The notes below the pieces were generated by a model that was given only the letters and a program-made list of their open reading frames with translations, was not told where the DNA came from and made no database searches. 64,000 nucleotides of DNA from Lysobacter sp. GX 14042 (GTDB lineage: Bacteria; Pseudomonadota; Gammaproteobacteria; Xanthomonadales; Xanthomonadaceae). This document shows positions 63,613 through 64,000 of this stretch, one piece after another. Where the stretch lies: contig NZ_JAJUWY010000002.1 of assembly GCF_021390425.1 (NCBI RefSeq), positions 124,001 through 188,000 of the forward strand, read 5' to 3'. The translations under genes and the position numbers were made by a program. Positions within the stretch are counted from its first letter, which is position 1. Each line of letters starts with the position of its first letter.

Positions 63613-64000
63613 ATGGCCGCCACTCCCCACGCCAGCACCGCCATGGCCGCCAGCCGCCGCTCCTGGTGGCTCAAGACCCTGCACCGCTGGCACTGGATAA
63701 GCGCCGCGGTGAGCCTGGCCGGACTGCTGGTGTTCGCCGCCACCGGCATCACCCTCAACCACGCCGCGCAGATCGAATCCACGGCCAGGGTCAGCGTGAC
63801 CACCGGCACGCTGCCGGCGGAACTGTCCGCCGGGCTCGCCGGCGTGCCGGCCGATGCGCCGCTGCCGGTGCCGGTCGCGCGCTGGCTGGCCGACACCCAT
63901 GGCATCCGCGCCGGCGGCCGCGCCGGGGAATGGGACGAGCTGGAGGTCTATGTCTCCCTGCCGCGCGCCGGCGGTGATGCCTGGCTGGCGATCGACCGGG
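63613..64000 (+). CDS. PepSY-associated transmembrane protein (3' end outside window)
   Basis: The first 129 codons are visible, starting MAATPHASTAMAASRRSWWLKTLHRWHWISAAVSLAGLLVFAATGITLNHA. The KTLHRWHWISA segment with paired His and the following helix are typical of PepSY-TM (PiuB/DUF3649-type) proteins, which neighbour siderophore receptors and are usually iron-regulated; they may reduce ferric complexes. Residues after about 55 form the start of a periplasmic region. The rest is beyond the right edge. The Fur-box-like site before it agrees with an iron role. Confidence 0.75.
   Translation, partial: MAATPHASTAMAASRRSWWLKTLHRWHWISAAVSLAGLLVFAATGITLNHAAQIESTARVSVTTGTLPAELSAGLAGVPADAPLPVPVARWLADTHGIRAGGRAGEWDELEVYVSLPRAGGDAWLAIDR

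Overview
The window is about 70% G+C, densely packed and almost entirely chromosomal core. Gene content points to the Gammaproteobacteria family Xanthomonadaceae/Lysobacteraceae (Xanthomonas, Lysobacter and Luteimonas relatives). The strongest markers are a fused aspartate kinase-diaminopimelate decarboxylase next to the MurL-MurD2 pair, which is a xanthomonad route to D-glutamate in peptidoglycan. Supporting markers are an Oar-type TonB-dependent receptor, a SUF operon led by an Rrf2 regulator, and TACAAT-type -10 elements. I could not identify the species. I recognise no tRNA, rRNA, insertion sequence, prophage or CRISPR array.

Layout. 1-6.5 kb (- strand): minor-pilin operon fimT-pilV-pilW-pilX-pilY1, with pilY1 cut by the left edge. 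It is divergent from a LytS/AlgZ-type histidine kinase that has no response-regulator gene beside it. 7.7-8.1 kb: remnants that look like a decayed PIN-domain toxin-antitoxin pair. 8.1-13 kb (-): the nucleosidase ppnN and a 1085-residue Oar-like receptor. 13.1-14.8 kb (-): grxD, an SDR with altered catalytic residues, and marC, divergent from iron superoxide dismutase. 15.5 kb: a 36-bp near-perfect inverted repeat between sodB and purEK. 17.4-18.8 kb (+): Trm112-like protein, nadC and a DUF3301 protein. 18.8-22.8 kb (-): petABC (cytochrome bc1), then sspAB. 23-25.4 kb: an exported lytic transglycosylase and miaB. 25.4-27.1 kb: an exported amidohydrolase. 27.2-30.8 kb (+): ybeZ/phoH-ybeY-ybeX/corC followed by a DUF4105 (Lnb-like) membrane protein, which sits where enterobacteria carry lnt.

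30.9-38.1 kb is a peptide-use region: two exported S9 peptidases, a POT peptide transporter and a DUF819 membrane protein. 38.2-42.4 kb: ssb-rfbC, an MFS exporter with a soluble C-terminal domain, and the polyprenyl diphosphate synthase ispB. 42.4-44.1 kb (-): a hipBA module with a clear paired operator and an apparently leaderless promoter. 44.2-49.5 kb (-): the lysine/peptidoglycan operon (AK-DapDC fusion, murL, murD2). 49.7-51 kb: a PhzF-like isomerase and an OsmC/Ohr-type peroxidase. 51.1-54.4 kb (+): four exported or lipidated envelope proteins (DUF2272, M23 peptidase, DUF1439, lipoprotein). 54.4-57.1 kb (-): a SET-domain protein and a DUF5916 outer-membrane protein. 57.2-63.5 kb (+): SUF iron-sulfur operon (regulator, sufB, sufC, sufD, sufS, a GNAT protein and a Rieske ferredoxin). 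63.6 kb to the end: the start of a PepSY-type membrane protein behind a Fur-box-like site.

The genes serve envelope building (peptidoglycan precursors, lipoprotein handling, pili, wall hydrolases), respiration and Fe-S/redox homeostasis (bc1, SUF, SOD, GrxD, OsmC), peptide scavenging, and RNA or nucleotide housekeeping. No large undescribed system stands out. The best leads are the DUF4105 gene at the lnt position, the hip operator, the orphan pilus-linked kinase, the degenerate SDR and the palindromic intergenic elements.
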